The notes under the pieces: generated by a model
Seen by the model: the letters and a program-made list of their open reading frames with translations, nothing else
What the model was told of the DNA's origin: nothing
The model's database searches: none
In this document: positions 8,530 to 17,183 of the stretch, one piece after another
Layout: the number at the start of each line of letters is the position of its first letter
How positions within the stretch are numbered: the stretch's first letter is position 1
Assembly: GCA_020831765.1 (NCBI GenBank)
Contig: JAFIFY010000176.1
Location: 1-63,495, forward strand
Length of the DNA: 63,495 nucleotides
Reading direction: 5' to 3'
DNA from: Phycisphaeraceae bacterium
GTDB taxonomy: Bacteria; Planctomycetota; Phycisphaerae; Phycisphaerales; Phycisphaeraceae
Program-made: the position numbers and the translations under genes

Positions 8530-9600
8530 TTACTCGGAGATACGGACTTCAAGTTCATTGGCTGGGATGTTCAACTGATCGCGCAGCAAGTCCAGCCAGC
8601 GGAACATGAACAGGGAAATATCTCTCTGATCCGGCGTGTCGCGAAAGACCGCGGGAATATCCGTCACGCCGCTGATGGTGCCGACCCATGCGACCAGAGC
8701 GTCGTGTGCACGTCCCGCCGCCTCGCGCCAAGCCAGATCCTCGGCTTCGGGGATGTAACCACCACTCTGAAGCAGGTGGTAGAGGCGGATGTACCGGTAA
8801 CAGACGATCATCATCTTGCGTCGAAAGTTCGAGTCCATGCGGTCGGGCGTGGTGAACCGTTTGTTGGAAAGCTGGTTGATGGCATCGCGCACTCCGGCCG
8901 GACCGATCCGCGGATTCGTGGCGTACAGGCCGATCCGCGCGTTGAGGGCATCAAGCATACGGTTGTCGGCCTCGTTCGAATCCAACGAGCCGACGGCCAG
9001 AGCCATCTGTTGGAAGACCGGGCCGACGACTTCCGTAGCGATCTTGGGCCCGAAGATGCCCAAAACCCTCTGTTGCATCTCGGGATCCAGCCGCGTCCTC
9101 AGGTCGGACTCCGATGCTTTGCCGGATTGCACGAGCAGGTTGCCGGCGCGCGCCGCCCAATAGCGGACCGCGGGAAGCTCATCGCTCATGCCGGCCTCGA
9201 TCAGCGGAAAGATGGCTTGGGAGCGCATCTGCGCGGTGATCACCATGGTGTTGAGCCGAACGAGCATTTGCGGGCTCTGGGCCAGCGGCAGAAGACGCTC
9301 GCTCAAGGCGGCTTCATAGGTTGTACGAAAGGCCGATGACGGCCCGCGTCCGAACGGGGCGGTCAACTCGCGCCTGGATTCGGCGACGCGCGCTGCCACG
9401 ACCTGGTCATCGTCGGTCCCCATGCGATCCGCCCAGAATCGAACGTAAGCGTTGATCGCGTTGGCCTCGGGCGAATTGGCCGCGATGCTGGAGGCCTGGA
9501 TGATTCGATCCTGCAGAACGGGACGATTGGCGTGGCAGACACCGGACAAAACCAGGGTGATCGCCAGGAAGGTGGTGACGGTTCGGGATCGCATCTGCAT
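8530..9600 (-). CDS. Secreted protein of unknown function
   Basis: About 356 residues starting MQMRSRTVTTFLAITLVLSGVCHA, a clear signal peptide with cleavage expected after CHA. The mature part is helical, with alanine-rich segments reminiscent of HEAT-type repeats (for example around LPAVRYWAARAGNLLV), but no assigned domain. Three ATG codons crowd the 5' end (9609, 9606, 9600); ATG 9600 has GGAG at a 10-base spacing and is preferred. It is divergent from pepA. Confidence 0.68.
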   Translation of the reverse strand: MQMRSRTVTTFLAITLVLSGVCHANRPVLQDRIIQASSIAANSPEANAINAYVRFWADRMGTDDDQVVAARVAESRRELTAPFGRGPSSAFRTTYEAALSERLLPLAQSPQMLVRLNTMVITAQMRSQAIFPLIEAGMSDELPAVRYWAARAGNLLVQSGKASESDLRTRLDPEMQQRVLGIFGPKIATEVVGPVFQQMALAVGSLDSNEADNRMLDALNARIGLYATNPRIGPAGVRDAINQLSNKRFTTPDRMDSNFRRKMMIVCYRYIRLYHLLQSGGYIPEAEDLAWREAAGRAHDALVAWVGTISGVTDIPAVFRDTPDQRDISLFMFRWLDLLRDQLNIPANELEVRISE

Positions 9601-9789
9601 CAACATCATTCTCCAGGGACAATTCCCGGCGGGGGCCGGTCACGGGTGACTGATATCCGCACAGGATGCCCCAAGGTTGGCGGCAAGGCAAGCCGGAAGC
9701 GGAGGCGCCCGCACGGATCGGGCCTCCATGAATTATCCTATGTCGGACTGCGATCCGGCACCCACCCGGATTTTCAATGGAGTTCACGC

Positions 9790-11334
9790 ATGTACCGGAG
9801 TGTCACCGTTTCCGCCCTGTCGGACCGAAGTCGGCCTCGAACCTTTCTCGTTGGGCTTTTCGACGACGACCAGGCCGTATCAGGCGACCACCAGGGTCTG
9901 GATCATCGATTAGGCGGTGCTCTGGCCGAGGCGATCAAGCGGCCGGAGTTGCGGCGAAAACTTGGCCAGATTCACATGCTATATCCGTCAGGCTCGGTGG
10001 ATCGAATCATCATTGCCGGGCTGGGGGAACGGAAATCGGCGAATCTGGAGTCACTGAGGATCGCGGCCGGTCAGGGCCTGCGTGCGGCGCACGCCGCGTC
10101 ATGTGAGGCGTTGGCTGCGGCTTTCCCGGACATCGAGGGCAAGCCAACGCTCGAAGACCGTGCCACCGCCATCGGTGAGGGCATCGGCATGGCCAGCCTC
10201 GATTTCGATGAGTTCCTGGGCAAGGGCCGCGCTGAGCCCGGAAAGTCCAAAGCCTCGGCAACAGTCAAGGTATCGGTCGATCGGCCGATGCTGTCCGGGG
10301 TTCGGCGGGGTCTGACGCTGGCGGCCAGCGCCAACTACGCTCGACGGCTTGCCGCGACACCGCCCAATATCGCCTCACCGGCGTTCTTCGCGGCCGAGGC
10401 CCGGAAGCTGGCCCGCAAGCATCAGTTCAAGTGCTCCGTGATGGATGAAGCGCGGCTCAAGCGACTTGGCATGGGCGGCATCCTGGGCGTTGGCAAGGGC
10501 AGTCGGAACCGCCCGGTCCTGATCTGCCTGGAATACCGGCCTGCGGGCGGGCGCGCATCGGACCCGGTGTTGCTCGTCGGCAAGACCGTCACGTTCGACA
10601 CCGGGGGTTACTCGCTCAAGATATCCGGGGCGATGGCGGGGATGAAGTACGACAAGTGCGGTGGCATGGCCGTCCTGGGGGCGATGGATGCGATCGGAAG
10701 CCTCAAACCCAAGGTTCCGGTCGTGGCGCTTCTGCCGACGGTTGAGAACATGATCGGACCGGATGCTTTCCGCGTTGATGATGTGCTGACCATGAACAAC
10801 GGCGTCACCGTGGAGGTGACCAACACCGATGCCGAGGGTCGATTGATCCTGTCCGATGCCCTGGCCTATGGCTGCCGCAAGTACAAGCCCCGGGCGGTGG
10901 TTGATCTGGCGACGCTGACCGGCGGCGTCGTGGTGGCGCTGGGTGATCATTGTGCCGGGCTTTTCTGCGCGGATGATCTGTTGCGGGAGCGGTTGGTCGA
11001 TGCGGCCGAATTGAGCGGAGAGCGGCTCTGGCAGCTTCCGCTCTGGCCGGAGCACCGCGAGTTGATGAAGGGCACGCACAGCGACCTGGTCAACAGCGGG
11101 GCCCGCAGGGCGCACCCGATTCAGGGCGCGGCGTTCCTTTCCTTTTTCGTCGGTGATGAGGCCCCCAAACGCATGCCCGAGCTTCCCTGGGCCCACATCG
11201 ATATCGCCGGAGTCGCCGCCCTTGACAAGGCCCGGCATCACCTGCCCATCGGCCCCACCGGCTTTGGTGTGCGATTGCTCGCCCAACTCATCGACAACTG
11301 GCCCAGCCGTTCCGGCAAGCGGAGCAAGTCATGA
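9790..11334 (+). CDS. pepA: Leucyl aminopeptidase (M17 family)
   Basis: A 514-residue cytosolic dizinc aminopeptidase. The metal and catalytic residues can be placed: Lys265 and Asp270 in GKTVTFDTGG, Lys277, Asp288 in MKYDKCGG, Asp347 and Glu349 in NTDAEGR, and Arg351. The N-terminal macro-like domain occupies about the first 160 residues. ATG 9790 has GGAG eight bases upstream and is preferred although the frame extends much further 5'. The stop overlaps a small downstream frame (ATGA). Confidence 0.93.
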   Translation: MYRSVTVSALSDRSRPRTFLVGLFDDDQAVSGDHQGLDHRLGGALAEAIKRPELRRKLGQIHMLYPSGSVDRIIIAGLGERKSANLESLRIAAGQGLRAAHAASCEALAAAFPDIEGKPTLEDRATAIGEGIGMASLDFDEFLGKGRAEPGKSKASATVKVSVDRPMLSGVRRGLTLAASANYARRLAATPPNIASPAFFAAEARKLARKHQFKCSVMDEARLKRLGMGGILGVGKGSRNRPVLICLEYRPAGGRASDPVLLVGKTVTFDTGGYSLKISGAMAGMKYDKCGGMAVLGAMDAIGSLKPKVPVVALLPTVENMIGPDAFRVDDVLTMNNGVTVEVTNTDAEGRLILSDALAYGCRKYKPRAVVDLATLTGGVVVALGDHCAGLFCADDLLRERLVDAAELSGERLWQLPLWPEHRELMKGTHSDLVNSGARRAHPIQGAAFLSFFVGDEAPKRMPELPWAHIDIAGVAALDKARHHLPIGPTGFGVRLLAQLIDNWPSRSGKRSKS

Positions 11335-11453
11335 GAAGACCTTTGAGATTTCGCTGGGGATGGTGCTTCAAGCTGCTGCTGTTGATGCGCCTGCTGCGGG
11401 GCTTTGGTCGAGCCAGGCGCCCGTCGGTACGGTGGGGACGGCGGCGGTTTTGA
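11331..11453 (+). CDS. Possible small basic protein, 40 aa, coupled to pepA
   Basis: A 40-codon frame beginning MRRPLRFRWGW and ending RWGRRRF. Its ATG overlaps the pepA stop (ATGA) and has GGAG at 11321-11324, six bases upstream, which is the arrangement of a translationally coupled gene. The product would be very basic with a short leucine-rich middle. It ends 3 bases before the convergent SHOCT-domain gene. No homologue is known to me, and chance is possible in DNA this rich in G and C. Confidence 0.32.
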   Translation: MRRPLRFRWGWCFKLLLLMRLLRGFGRARRPSVRWGRRRF

Positions 11454-11456
11454 GCA

Positions 11457-11906
11457 TCATTCACAGAAGATGCGAACCTTGTCGCCGTTGCTGTCGATGG
11501 TCAACTCCAACTCGGTCAGTGATTCGATGAACGACTCGATCTGATCCGGTTTGAGGTGATGCGGGTCGAAGGGAATACCCCGCTCATCGAACGCCTTGCT
11601 GATCGCTTTGCCGGCATCCTGGGGAAGCAGCGCGGCCAGGCGGATGCCGCTGCGCAGTAGCAGGAGCGGAATCTTGATGTTGACTCGCGATCCGCCGTCG
11701 GCATCATCGACCACCACCCGCAGAAACCGGGGTCGGGTCCGCACCACAAGCTCACGGTTCGAGCCGACGCCGCGCGAACGCCCGCCTCCGTCGGCCATGT
11801 CGGCCGACTCGCCACGTTCCAGCGCCCGGAGCAATCGCTCGGCATCGTCAGCACTGATCTTGCCCTCGGCCAGCATGTCCAGAATTCGTCGTTTCGGGTC
11901 GTCCAT
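11457..11906 (-). CDS. SHOCT-like (YvlB/LiaX-type) domain protein
   Basis: A 149-residue protein with an N-terminal RRILDMLAEGKISADDAERLLRAL segment, which is the SHOCT-like helical pair seen at the start of YvlB and LiaX proteins. The remainder has a beta-rich part (FLRVVVDD, VNIKIPLLLL) and an acidic C-terminus. ATG 11906 is chosen at the start of the family-like part. It lies 72 bases downstream of the DUF2089 gene on the same strand, a pairing that suggests one regulatory unit. The C-terminal part is not identified. Confidence 0.7.
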   Translation of the reverse strand: MDDPKRRILDMLAEGKISADDAERLLRALERGESADMADGGGRSRGVGSNRELVVRTRPRFLRVVVDDADGGSRVNIKIPLLLLRSGIRLAALLPQDAGKAISKAFDERGIPFDPHHLKPDQIESFIESLTELELTIDSNGDKVRIFCE

Positions 11907-11978
11907 GGTCCTGCCTTTCAAGCGGTCCGGCGATTGAGCGGCTGTCGATCGCATTGCCGGCCGGAGTTGGAGTGAGTA

Positions 11979-12515
11979 TCACGTTCCCGATCCAGGATGC
12001 GGCGACCGCCTGTCCTGGGCTTCCTCGCCCGGGGGAGTCTCCGGGGAGATTTTCGGAGAAATTTCCGGGGAAATTCCGGGGGAAATTCCGGGGGGAATTC
12101 CCGGGGGTGATTCGCCCAGCAGTAGAGCCTCGGCCGTTCGCGCATCGATCTGGCCTGATTCGAGGCGATGGAGGATGGATTGAGCGGATTCGGTTCTCCG
12201 GAGTGGCTGGGTCTGGATATCGATCCGGGGCAGCCGGTCGGCGATCCGTTGCAGCCTCGCCTTGATCGTTGGATAGCTCACGCCGAACAGCCGCTCCATC
12301 TGCTTGATCGATCCGCCCGCCTGAACGAAGCACGCGACGAAGACCTGGTCTTCGGCGTTCAACCGTGCCAGGGGGGGCAACTCGAAGCGGCCCTCGATCG
12401 AGATGGGCTGATCGCGCAGGGCAACCCGTTCAATGACGAACGGCTTGTCGTCCAGCAACTTCGAGAGCGACCGCCAATCCTGGGTGTCCGCTTCATGGGC
12501 GTAGTCGGTGTCCAT
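11979..12515 (-). CDS. DUF2089-family putative transcriptional regulator
   Basis: A 178-residue protein. Residues about 45-95 match the DUF2089 pattern, including a helix-turn-helix-like stretch (MERLFGVSYPTIKARL). Residues 136-163 are seven tetrapeptide units of the I-S-P-x type encoded by a 12-bp tandem repeat. The extreme C-terminus is charged and disordered-looking. Its promoter overlaps an inverted repeat and appears to give a leaderless message. It probably regulates itself and the SHOCT-like gene behind it (inference). Confidence 0.72.
   Translation of the reverse strand: MDTDYAHEADTQDWRSLSKLLDDKPFVIERVALRDQPISIEGRFELPPLARLNAEDQVFVACFVQAGGSIKQMERLFGVSYPTIKARLQRIADRLPRIDIQTQPLRRTESAQSILHRLESGQIDARTAEALLLGESPPGIPPGISPGISPEISPKISPETPPGEEAQDRRSPHPGSGT
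12027..12110. repeat. 12-bp G-rich minisatellite, about 7 units
   Basis: Seven degenerate 12-base units, best read on the plus strand around the core TTCCGGGGGAAA (exact at 12074-12085). The repeat lies in frame in the DUF2089 gene, encoding repeated Ile-Ser-Pro-x. The same core occurs three times in the rhamnulokinase gene at 45189-45224. Confidence 0.85.
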
Positions 12516-12521
12516 GAAGAC

Positions 12522-12549
12522 AGGATAGCTGACATTTCAACAAAGTCAA
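12522..12549 (-). promoter_or_regulatory. Promoter of DUF2089 gene, probably leaderless
   Basis: On the minus strand TTGACT (12544-12549) and TATCCT (12522-12527) are 16 bases apart. Only six bases separate the -10 box from the ATG at 12515, so transcription should start at or next to the start codon. Confidence 0.62.
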
Positions 12550-12561
12550 TCTCAAAATTGA
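12546..12561. promoter_or_regulatory. Inverted repeat overlapping the -35 box, possible operator
   Basis: TCAAT, six bases, ATTGA forms a short palindrome that overlaps the -35 box of the DUF2089 promoter. This placement suits repression, perhaps by the DUF2089 protein itself. The binding protein is not known. Confidence 0.4.
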
Positions 12562-12608
12562 TTTTGGCAAGAAAATAGTGCTGTAAACTTAAATTTATGG
12601 ATTTATGG

Positions 12609-13283
12609 TCATGGTCCGCCCTGCCGCATCGGGTTGACCAGGATGTTGTCATGGCCGGGGATGATGGCATCGGCGATTTCGATGGCTTCCTGGAGGCTCT
12701 CGCGGGCCTGGGCCGTGTCGCGGGCACCCTTGAGGATGCGGCCCTGCTCAAGGTGCTCGCCCGTTGCCACCGCATCGCCGGCGAGGAGGGTGGTCGAGCG
12801 GGGGGAGAGCAGCAGCAGGCCGCACGTTCCGGGGGTGAAGCCCGGGAGTGGGAAGAGGTCAACCTGATCGGCCAGCCGGTCGGGCGCTGCCTTGAATTTC
12901 CTGAGAATCTGAATTTCGTTTCGGAGCATCGCCCGTGACTCTTCATCATCGGCCTCTTCGAAACGGGCCACGAGATGCTGACCGATCGCCTCCCGTTCCA
13001 TCTCGGCGATCCACCAGTTGGCCTGGTCGAATGCTTCCAGCCCGCGGCGATGTGCCGGGAGGAAGGTGGTCAGGAAGACATCGGTGACTTCGGAGGCGGC
13101 CAGGCCGACGCGTTCGGCCAGCCTCGCGGTCAAGGCCGGAGCCGGCAGTCCGGGATCGACGATTATGACGCGATTCTGGCTTCGAATCAGCGTCGTGGTG
13201 GCGTGGGATGAACGTCCACCCACATCCTGTTTCCACAGTTCATGAATGGACAGACAACCGATGCTGATGATGCGATAATCCAT
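12609..13283 (-). CDS. Metallo-beta-lactamase-fold protein with incomplete metal motif
   Basis: A 224-residue protein with the MBL fold order: TTLIRSQNRVIIVDPG strand pair, then TTFLPAHRRGLEAF where active members have HxHxDH, then LPGFTPGTCGLLLL, AGDAV and a late PGHDN. Only one histidine (His78) of the HxHxDH motif remains, so standard dizinc chemistry is doubtful. ATG 13283 starts the conserved part. It is divergent from nothing close and lies 93 bases upstream of the DUF2089 promoter region, transcribed the same way. Confidence 0.75.
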   Translation of the reverse strand: MDYRIISIGCLSIHELWKQDVGGRSSHATTTLIRSQNRVIIVDPGLPAPALTARLAERVGLAASEVTDVFLTTFLPAHRRGLEAFDQANWWIAEMEREAIGQHLVARFEEADDEESRAMLRNEIQILRKFKAAPDRLADQVDLFPLPGFTPGTCGLLLLSPRSTTLLAGDAVATGEHLEQGRILKGARDTAQARESLQEAIEIADAIIPGHDNILVNPMRQGGP

Positions 13284-13370
13284 GATCCAGACTATATCGT
13301 CCCCAGCGCCGGCACCGGAATCGTCAAGCTGCGGGCCGTGATGGATGCCGATGGCGGTCTGTCGCCGGGG

Positions 13371-15227
13371 TCAGGGATTGGGGGCGTTAGCGGCCTGTTG
13401 GTGGTCCGTCCCCAGGCTATCCGAAGATCGCCATCCCGTCGGCGAAGCCAGGGGGCCTTGTCCGGTCAACCACTGGGCAAGCAGGAGAAACACGCTCGAG
13501 GTCCAGGTGTAGGCGGTATCGCGCAGCGCCCTGCCTTCCAGCGCATCGAAATTTTCGGCCATGCCGTATCGGGCGCACGTCCGCGTGAATCGTTGTGCGA
13601 CCTGTTCGGCGAGGTCGCGCCGGTCCATGGTGACCAATCCGTGGAAAATGATGAAAGTCGAAGGAGCCCAGATCGGACCGCGCCAGTAGCCGTCTTCCTC
13701 GTAACACTCGCTTGACGGTTGCTCGGTGGCCAGGCCGTGGGGGGTCAGGAATTCCGGCAGCCGATCGAGCATCGCCTGTCGCACGGCCTCGGGGAGGCGA
13801 TGACCAAGCACAAGCGGAATCAACGGGATGAGGCTCTGGCTGCGGATGAGCTTGCCGTCGCTCTGTCGCCGCGCGGCGAACCCGTCCCGCTGCCAGAGTT
13901 CATCGACCAGCGATTCGATCATCGCGCTGCTTCGCTTCCGCCATTCCCGCGATTCGCCGGTCTTGCCCAACTCCAGCGCCAACTCCGAGATCATCTCCAT
14001 CTGCAACGCCAGCAGCGCGGCGAGGTCCGGCGCCACCAGGGGCACGCCCTGGTCGAACATCGTGCTGTTATCCCATCCGCTGTCGTTGCCGTGCAGGTAG
14101 TAGGGCAGCTTCGTTCCCGGCCACGTCCGATGTTCCAACCACCAGCGGGTCCACCGCAGCAGCGGCTCATAGAGCAACAGCATGCGATCCCGGTTGAAGA
14201 ACCCGGGATTGGCCTTTCGGCAGATGTCCATCGCCCAGCCCAGGACCGGCGGCTTGGAGAAGTTGTAGTGCTTGAACAGCGGATTCAGGCCGTCGGGAAA
14301 CGCGCCGAACGCATCCTGGTGGTCGATCACGGTCCAGAGCTGGTCCCATGCCAGGTCCGGTTGCGTTGCGGCCAGGGCCATGGCATTGAAGCAATGATCC
14401 CAGCTCCACACCTGGTCCATGACGACCTTGCTCATGAACATGGTCGGCCGGGTCAGCAGCCCCACCGGCTCGACCAGCGCCGACCAATTCACATACGCGG
14501 CCAACTCCCGGGCCTCGGCCAATTCATCCGGCGCGGTCAGTTCCCGGTCCAGCCATGCTTTCCTTAGCGACTCGACCGCCGCGACACAGTCTTCGAACGA
14601 TGGTCTTGAAGTCGGCAGCCAGGTGGACTGGAAACAATCGATCGCCAGATCGAAAACCCCGGATGCATCGGCCTCGACGGTGATGCGGGTGTACTTGCTC
14701 TGCATGGGCTGCCAGGGGGCATCGACATGGAGTTTGCCCACCAGGGGCTCGAAACCGAAGCGGTTGATGGATTGCCGGGCATTGACGACCCAGCAGCCGC
14801 CCCGGGATCCCCGGGCATCGGCGGCCTGTTCGGCATCGGTGCCGCCGCGCGGCGAAGCGGGGTGGGTGACAATGTTGCCCTCCGGCTGCGTACTGAGCAC
14901 CAGCTTGAGCGCGCGGTCTTGGATGCGCCCGCGGAGCCGAAGGCGATCGGGCCCATCGAAGACGTATTCGATCGTGGCGGTGTCCGGATCATCGACGGGC
15001 CGCTGAACCAGCTTGGCCCATCCACCTTCGGAGGCTGATTCGACAACCCGACCGCCGCGCATCAGCTCGATGGAAAAAACCTCGCGCACGGAGCAGCCCC
15101 TGCCCCGATGCTGTCGAAGGTAAAGCTTGCCAGGGCCGTCCCAGGGCGACCCCGCGGCTGGCGGCTGCATGATCGAAAGGAAGGAACCACGAAAGCTGAA
15201 GGGAACCGAGTCTGGTGAGTAGCGCAT
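13371..15227 (-). CDS. GH63-like (alpha/alpha)6-barrel glycoside hydrolase
   Basis: About 618 residues without a signal peptide. A beta-rich N-terminal domain (about 1-220) precedes an alpha/alpha toroid with WSWDHCFNAMALA, GNDSGWDNSTMF and EDGYWRGPIWAP, typical of GH63-type enzymes such as mannosylglycerate hydrolase and YgjK. The Asp of DSGWDNS is the likely general acid. The substrate could be a glucosyl- or mannosyl-glycerate type solute or an alpha-glucoside; this cannot be told from sequence. ATG 15227 is preferred to TTG 15245. Confidence 0.78.
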   Translation of the reverse strand: MRYSPDSVPFSFRGSFLSIMQPPAAGSPWDGPGKLYLRQHRGRGCSVREVFSIELMRGGRVVESASEGGWAKLVQRPVDDPDTATIEYVFDGPDRLRLRGRIQDRALKLVLSTQPEGNIVTHPASPRGGTDAEQAADARGSRGGCWVVNARQSINRFGFEPLVGKLHVDAPWQPMQSKYTRITVEADASGVFDLAIDCFQSTWLPTSRPSFEDCVAAVESLRKAWLDRELTAPDELAEARELAAYVNWSALVEPVGLLTRPTMFMSKVVMDQVWSWDHCFNAMALAATQPDLAWDQLWTVIDHQDAFGAFPDGLNPLFKHYNFSKPPVLGWAMDICRKANPGFFNRDRMLLLYEPLLRWTRWWLEHRTWPGTKLPYYLHGNDSGWDNSTMFDQGVPLVAPDLAALLALQMEMISELALELGKTGESREWRKRSSAMIESLVDELWQRDGFAARRQSDGKLIRSQSLIPLIPLVLGHRLPEAVRQAMLDRLPEFLTPHGLATEQPSSECYEEDGYWRGPIWAPSTFIIFHGLVTMDRRDLAEQVAQRFTRTCARYGMAENFDALEGRALRDTAYTWTSSVFLLLAQWLTGQGPLASPTGWRSSDSLGTDHQQAANAPNP

Positions 15228-15309
15228 CCGCGCATGGTATGTCAACGGCGCGGGCCATCAAGCCGGCGGACCCTCGCGGCATGCGCCCGGTGCGGTCAGC
15301 GATCAATGA

Positions 15310-16332
15310 TCAGACCCGGTCCTTGGGCTGGAAAGGACGGGTCACTTTGAATGCCCGGTGGCCTCGGTGCTGGCCGATGTTGCCGATGAATTTCCGCCGG
15401 CCTCCGATCTCGATGGTCAGCGGGGCTTTACATGATTTGTCGGTGAGAATGATGTCGCCGACCTGAAGGTTGTGCAATTCCCGGAGGGTGATGGTGCTGT
15501 TGGCCAGGATGGAGCTTACGGTGACCGTGGCGGTTTCCAGGCGTGCGGCCATCCGGTGGCGAATCTTGTCGCTTCGCCGGCTTCGCTTGTACGCGGCCCA
15601 GGTCTGGTTCGAAAGTTTATCCACCACCGGCTCGATCACGTTGTAGGGGATGCACAGGCTCATGGTGCCGGCGCGGCCGCCCATTTTCATCTCCAGGCCC
15701 ACCACCACGACCACCTCGTTGGGCGGCACGATCTGCACCAGTTGCGGATTGCTCTCTGAATCTTCGAGCTTGAAGTCCAGTTGCATGATGCCGGCCCAGC
15801 TTTCCGAGAGCGATCCGACGGCACGATCCAGGATCTTGTTGACCAGACGTTGCTCGATGACGGTCAGAGGGCGCTGGGGGATGAACAGGTCGGCACTGGA
15901 ACCGCCCAGCAGTCGGTCGATGATCGGATAGATGATCAGCGGACTGATTTCCAGGCACATGTTGCCTTCCAGCGGACCGCACGAAAGCAGATTGAAGCAT
16001 GTGGGATTGGGCAGCGAGTGGGTGAACTCGCTGAAGGTCATCTGCTCGATGCTCGAGACCTTGACCTCCATGATGGTCCGCAGGAAGCCGGATAGTGCCG
16101 CGCCGAAGTTGCGGGCGAAGCCTTCATGCAATGATTCGAGTGCCCGCATCTGGTCTTTACTGACGCGTTCGGGGCGTTTGAAGTCGTAAGGCCGGATCTC
16201 GACATCGTCGCCGGGACGCCGATGCCGCGAGAAGATGGATGTACCTTCGCCGCCCCCGGGCGCTTCGGCCGCGCCCTGCTCGACCGCCGCGAGCAGGGCA
16301 TCAACTTCAGACTGGTCAAGTACATCATTCAT
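15310..16332 (-). CDS. fliM: Flagellar motor switch protein FliM
   Basis: A 340-residue FliM. The N-terminal MNDVLDQSEVDALLAAV is the CheY-P binding segment. The middle CheC-like domain includes SEFTHSLPNPTCFNLL and IDRLLGG, and the C-terminal SpoA/FliN-like domain includes LRELHNLQVGDIILTD. It forms the C-ring with FliG and FliN and reverses rotation on CheY-P binding. GAGG lies nine bases before ATG 16332. It stands alone here, without other flagellar genes, but shows that the organism is probably motile at some stage. Confidence 0.95.
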   Translation of the reverse strand: MNDVLDQSEVDALLAAVEQGAAEAPGGGEGTSIFSRHRRPGDDVEIRPYDFKRPERVSKDQMRALESLHEGFARNFGAALSGFLRTIMEVKVSSIEQMTFSEFTHSLPNPTCFNLLSCGPLEGNMCLEISPLIIYPIIDRLLGGSSADLFIPQRPLTVIEQRLVNKILDRAVGSLSESWAGIMQLDFKLEDSESNPQLVQIVPPNEVVVVVGLEMKMGGRAGTMSLCIPYNVIEPVVDKLSNQTWAAYKRSRRSDKIRHRMAARLETATVTVSSILANSTITLRELHNLQVGDIILTDKSCKAPLTIEIGGRRKFIGNIGQHRGHRAFKVTRPFQPKDRV

Positions 16333-16497
16333 TGACTGAAACCTCGGGGCTCAAGATCGGTTATCGTTCATATCGGAACAATCGCCGCAATCGCCCAGTG
16401 CCCAGGGACGGCCGCTGCCCGTCCGGCCCCCTGGTACGGTCCGGTAACCGGCATCCAGGCCGCCGCCTCCACACCGAACCCGGAGTCGAACAATCCC

Positions 16498-16962
16498 ATG
16501 GACATCCACCAAGCCCTCGTGCGGCTCGGCCTGAAGCTGCCGACGCCGCCCAAGCCAGTCGCTGTTTATGTGCCCTCGGTCCGCAGCGGAACCTTGATCT
16601 TCATCAGTGGCCAGTTGCCCCTGGTTGATGGTCGATTGGAGCTGACCGGTCGGCTTGGCGAATCGGTGAGTCTTGAGGAAGGTAAGCAGGCAGCGCGGAC
16701 CGCGGCGCTCAATGGGCTGGCGGTGCTCGATGCGGAGCTGAGCGGCGATTGGTCGAAGCTGGTTCGACTGGTTCGGATTGGGGTATATGTTGCATGCATG
16801 CCGACATTTAGGGACCACCCGCAGGTCGCCAACGGCGCCAGCGAGTTTCTTGGCTCGGTGCTGGGCGAGGCTGGCCGCCACGCTCGCGCCGCGGTCGGTT
16901 GTCCATCGCTGCCGCTGGGAGCTCCGGTTGAGGTGGAATTGCTGGCCGAAGTAGCGCCCTGA
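16498..16962 (+). CDS. RidA/YjgF family protein
   Basis: A 154-residue member of the RidA superfamily, of the longer subgroup that begins with a helix (IHQALVRLGLKLP) before the GTLIFISGQLP strand. The C-terminal ARAAVGCPSLPLGAPVEVEL contains the Arg and the terminal strand typical of the trimer-interface active site. RidA enzymes deaminate reactive enamine/imine intermediates; this subgroup is less well characterised. Divergent from fliM, with 165 bases between them. Confidence 0.85.
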   Translation: MDIHQALVRLGLKLPTPPKPVAVYVPSVRSGTLIFISGQLPLVDGRLELTGRLGESVSLEEGKQAARTAALNGLAVLDAELSGDWSKLVRLVRIGVYVACMPTFRDHPQVANGASEFLGSVLGEAGRHARAAVGCPSLPLGAPVEVELLAEVAP

Positions 16963-17083
16963 TGGGCCCCCCTCGTCCCCGGGGGTACGAAAGTGGCGTG
17001 GTCTTGAATCCGTCCGGATGGCGGCTGTGGAACCCCGACCGATTGGGCTTTGGGGAAGATGCCCGCAAAATGCGGTCAAGGCG

Positions 17084-17113
17084 TGGACAGAGGCTCGGCA
17101 AGTCGGTTAGGAT
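17084..17113 (+). promoter_or_regulatory. Possible promoter of the coiled-coil/acyltransferase unit
   Basis: TGGACA (17084-17089) and TAGGAT (17108-17113) are 18 bases apart, about 70 bases before the next start codon. The -10 box matches only four of six consensus positions. Confidence 0.33.
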
Positions 17114-17183
17114 GATACGGGCGCGTGTCGGAATTCGGGGATGAGCCGACCTGCCAATCCCCACCAAGCAAGGAGTTTGACTC

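Noticed and set aside
13871-14567. Long plus-strand frames opposite the GH63-like gene
   Set aside because: They are antisense shadows of a strongly supported gene and show no family motifs.
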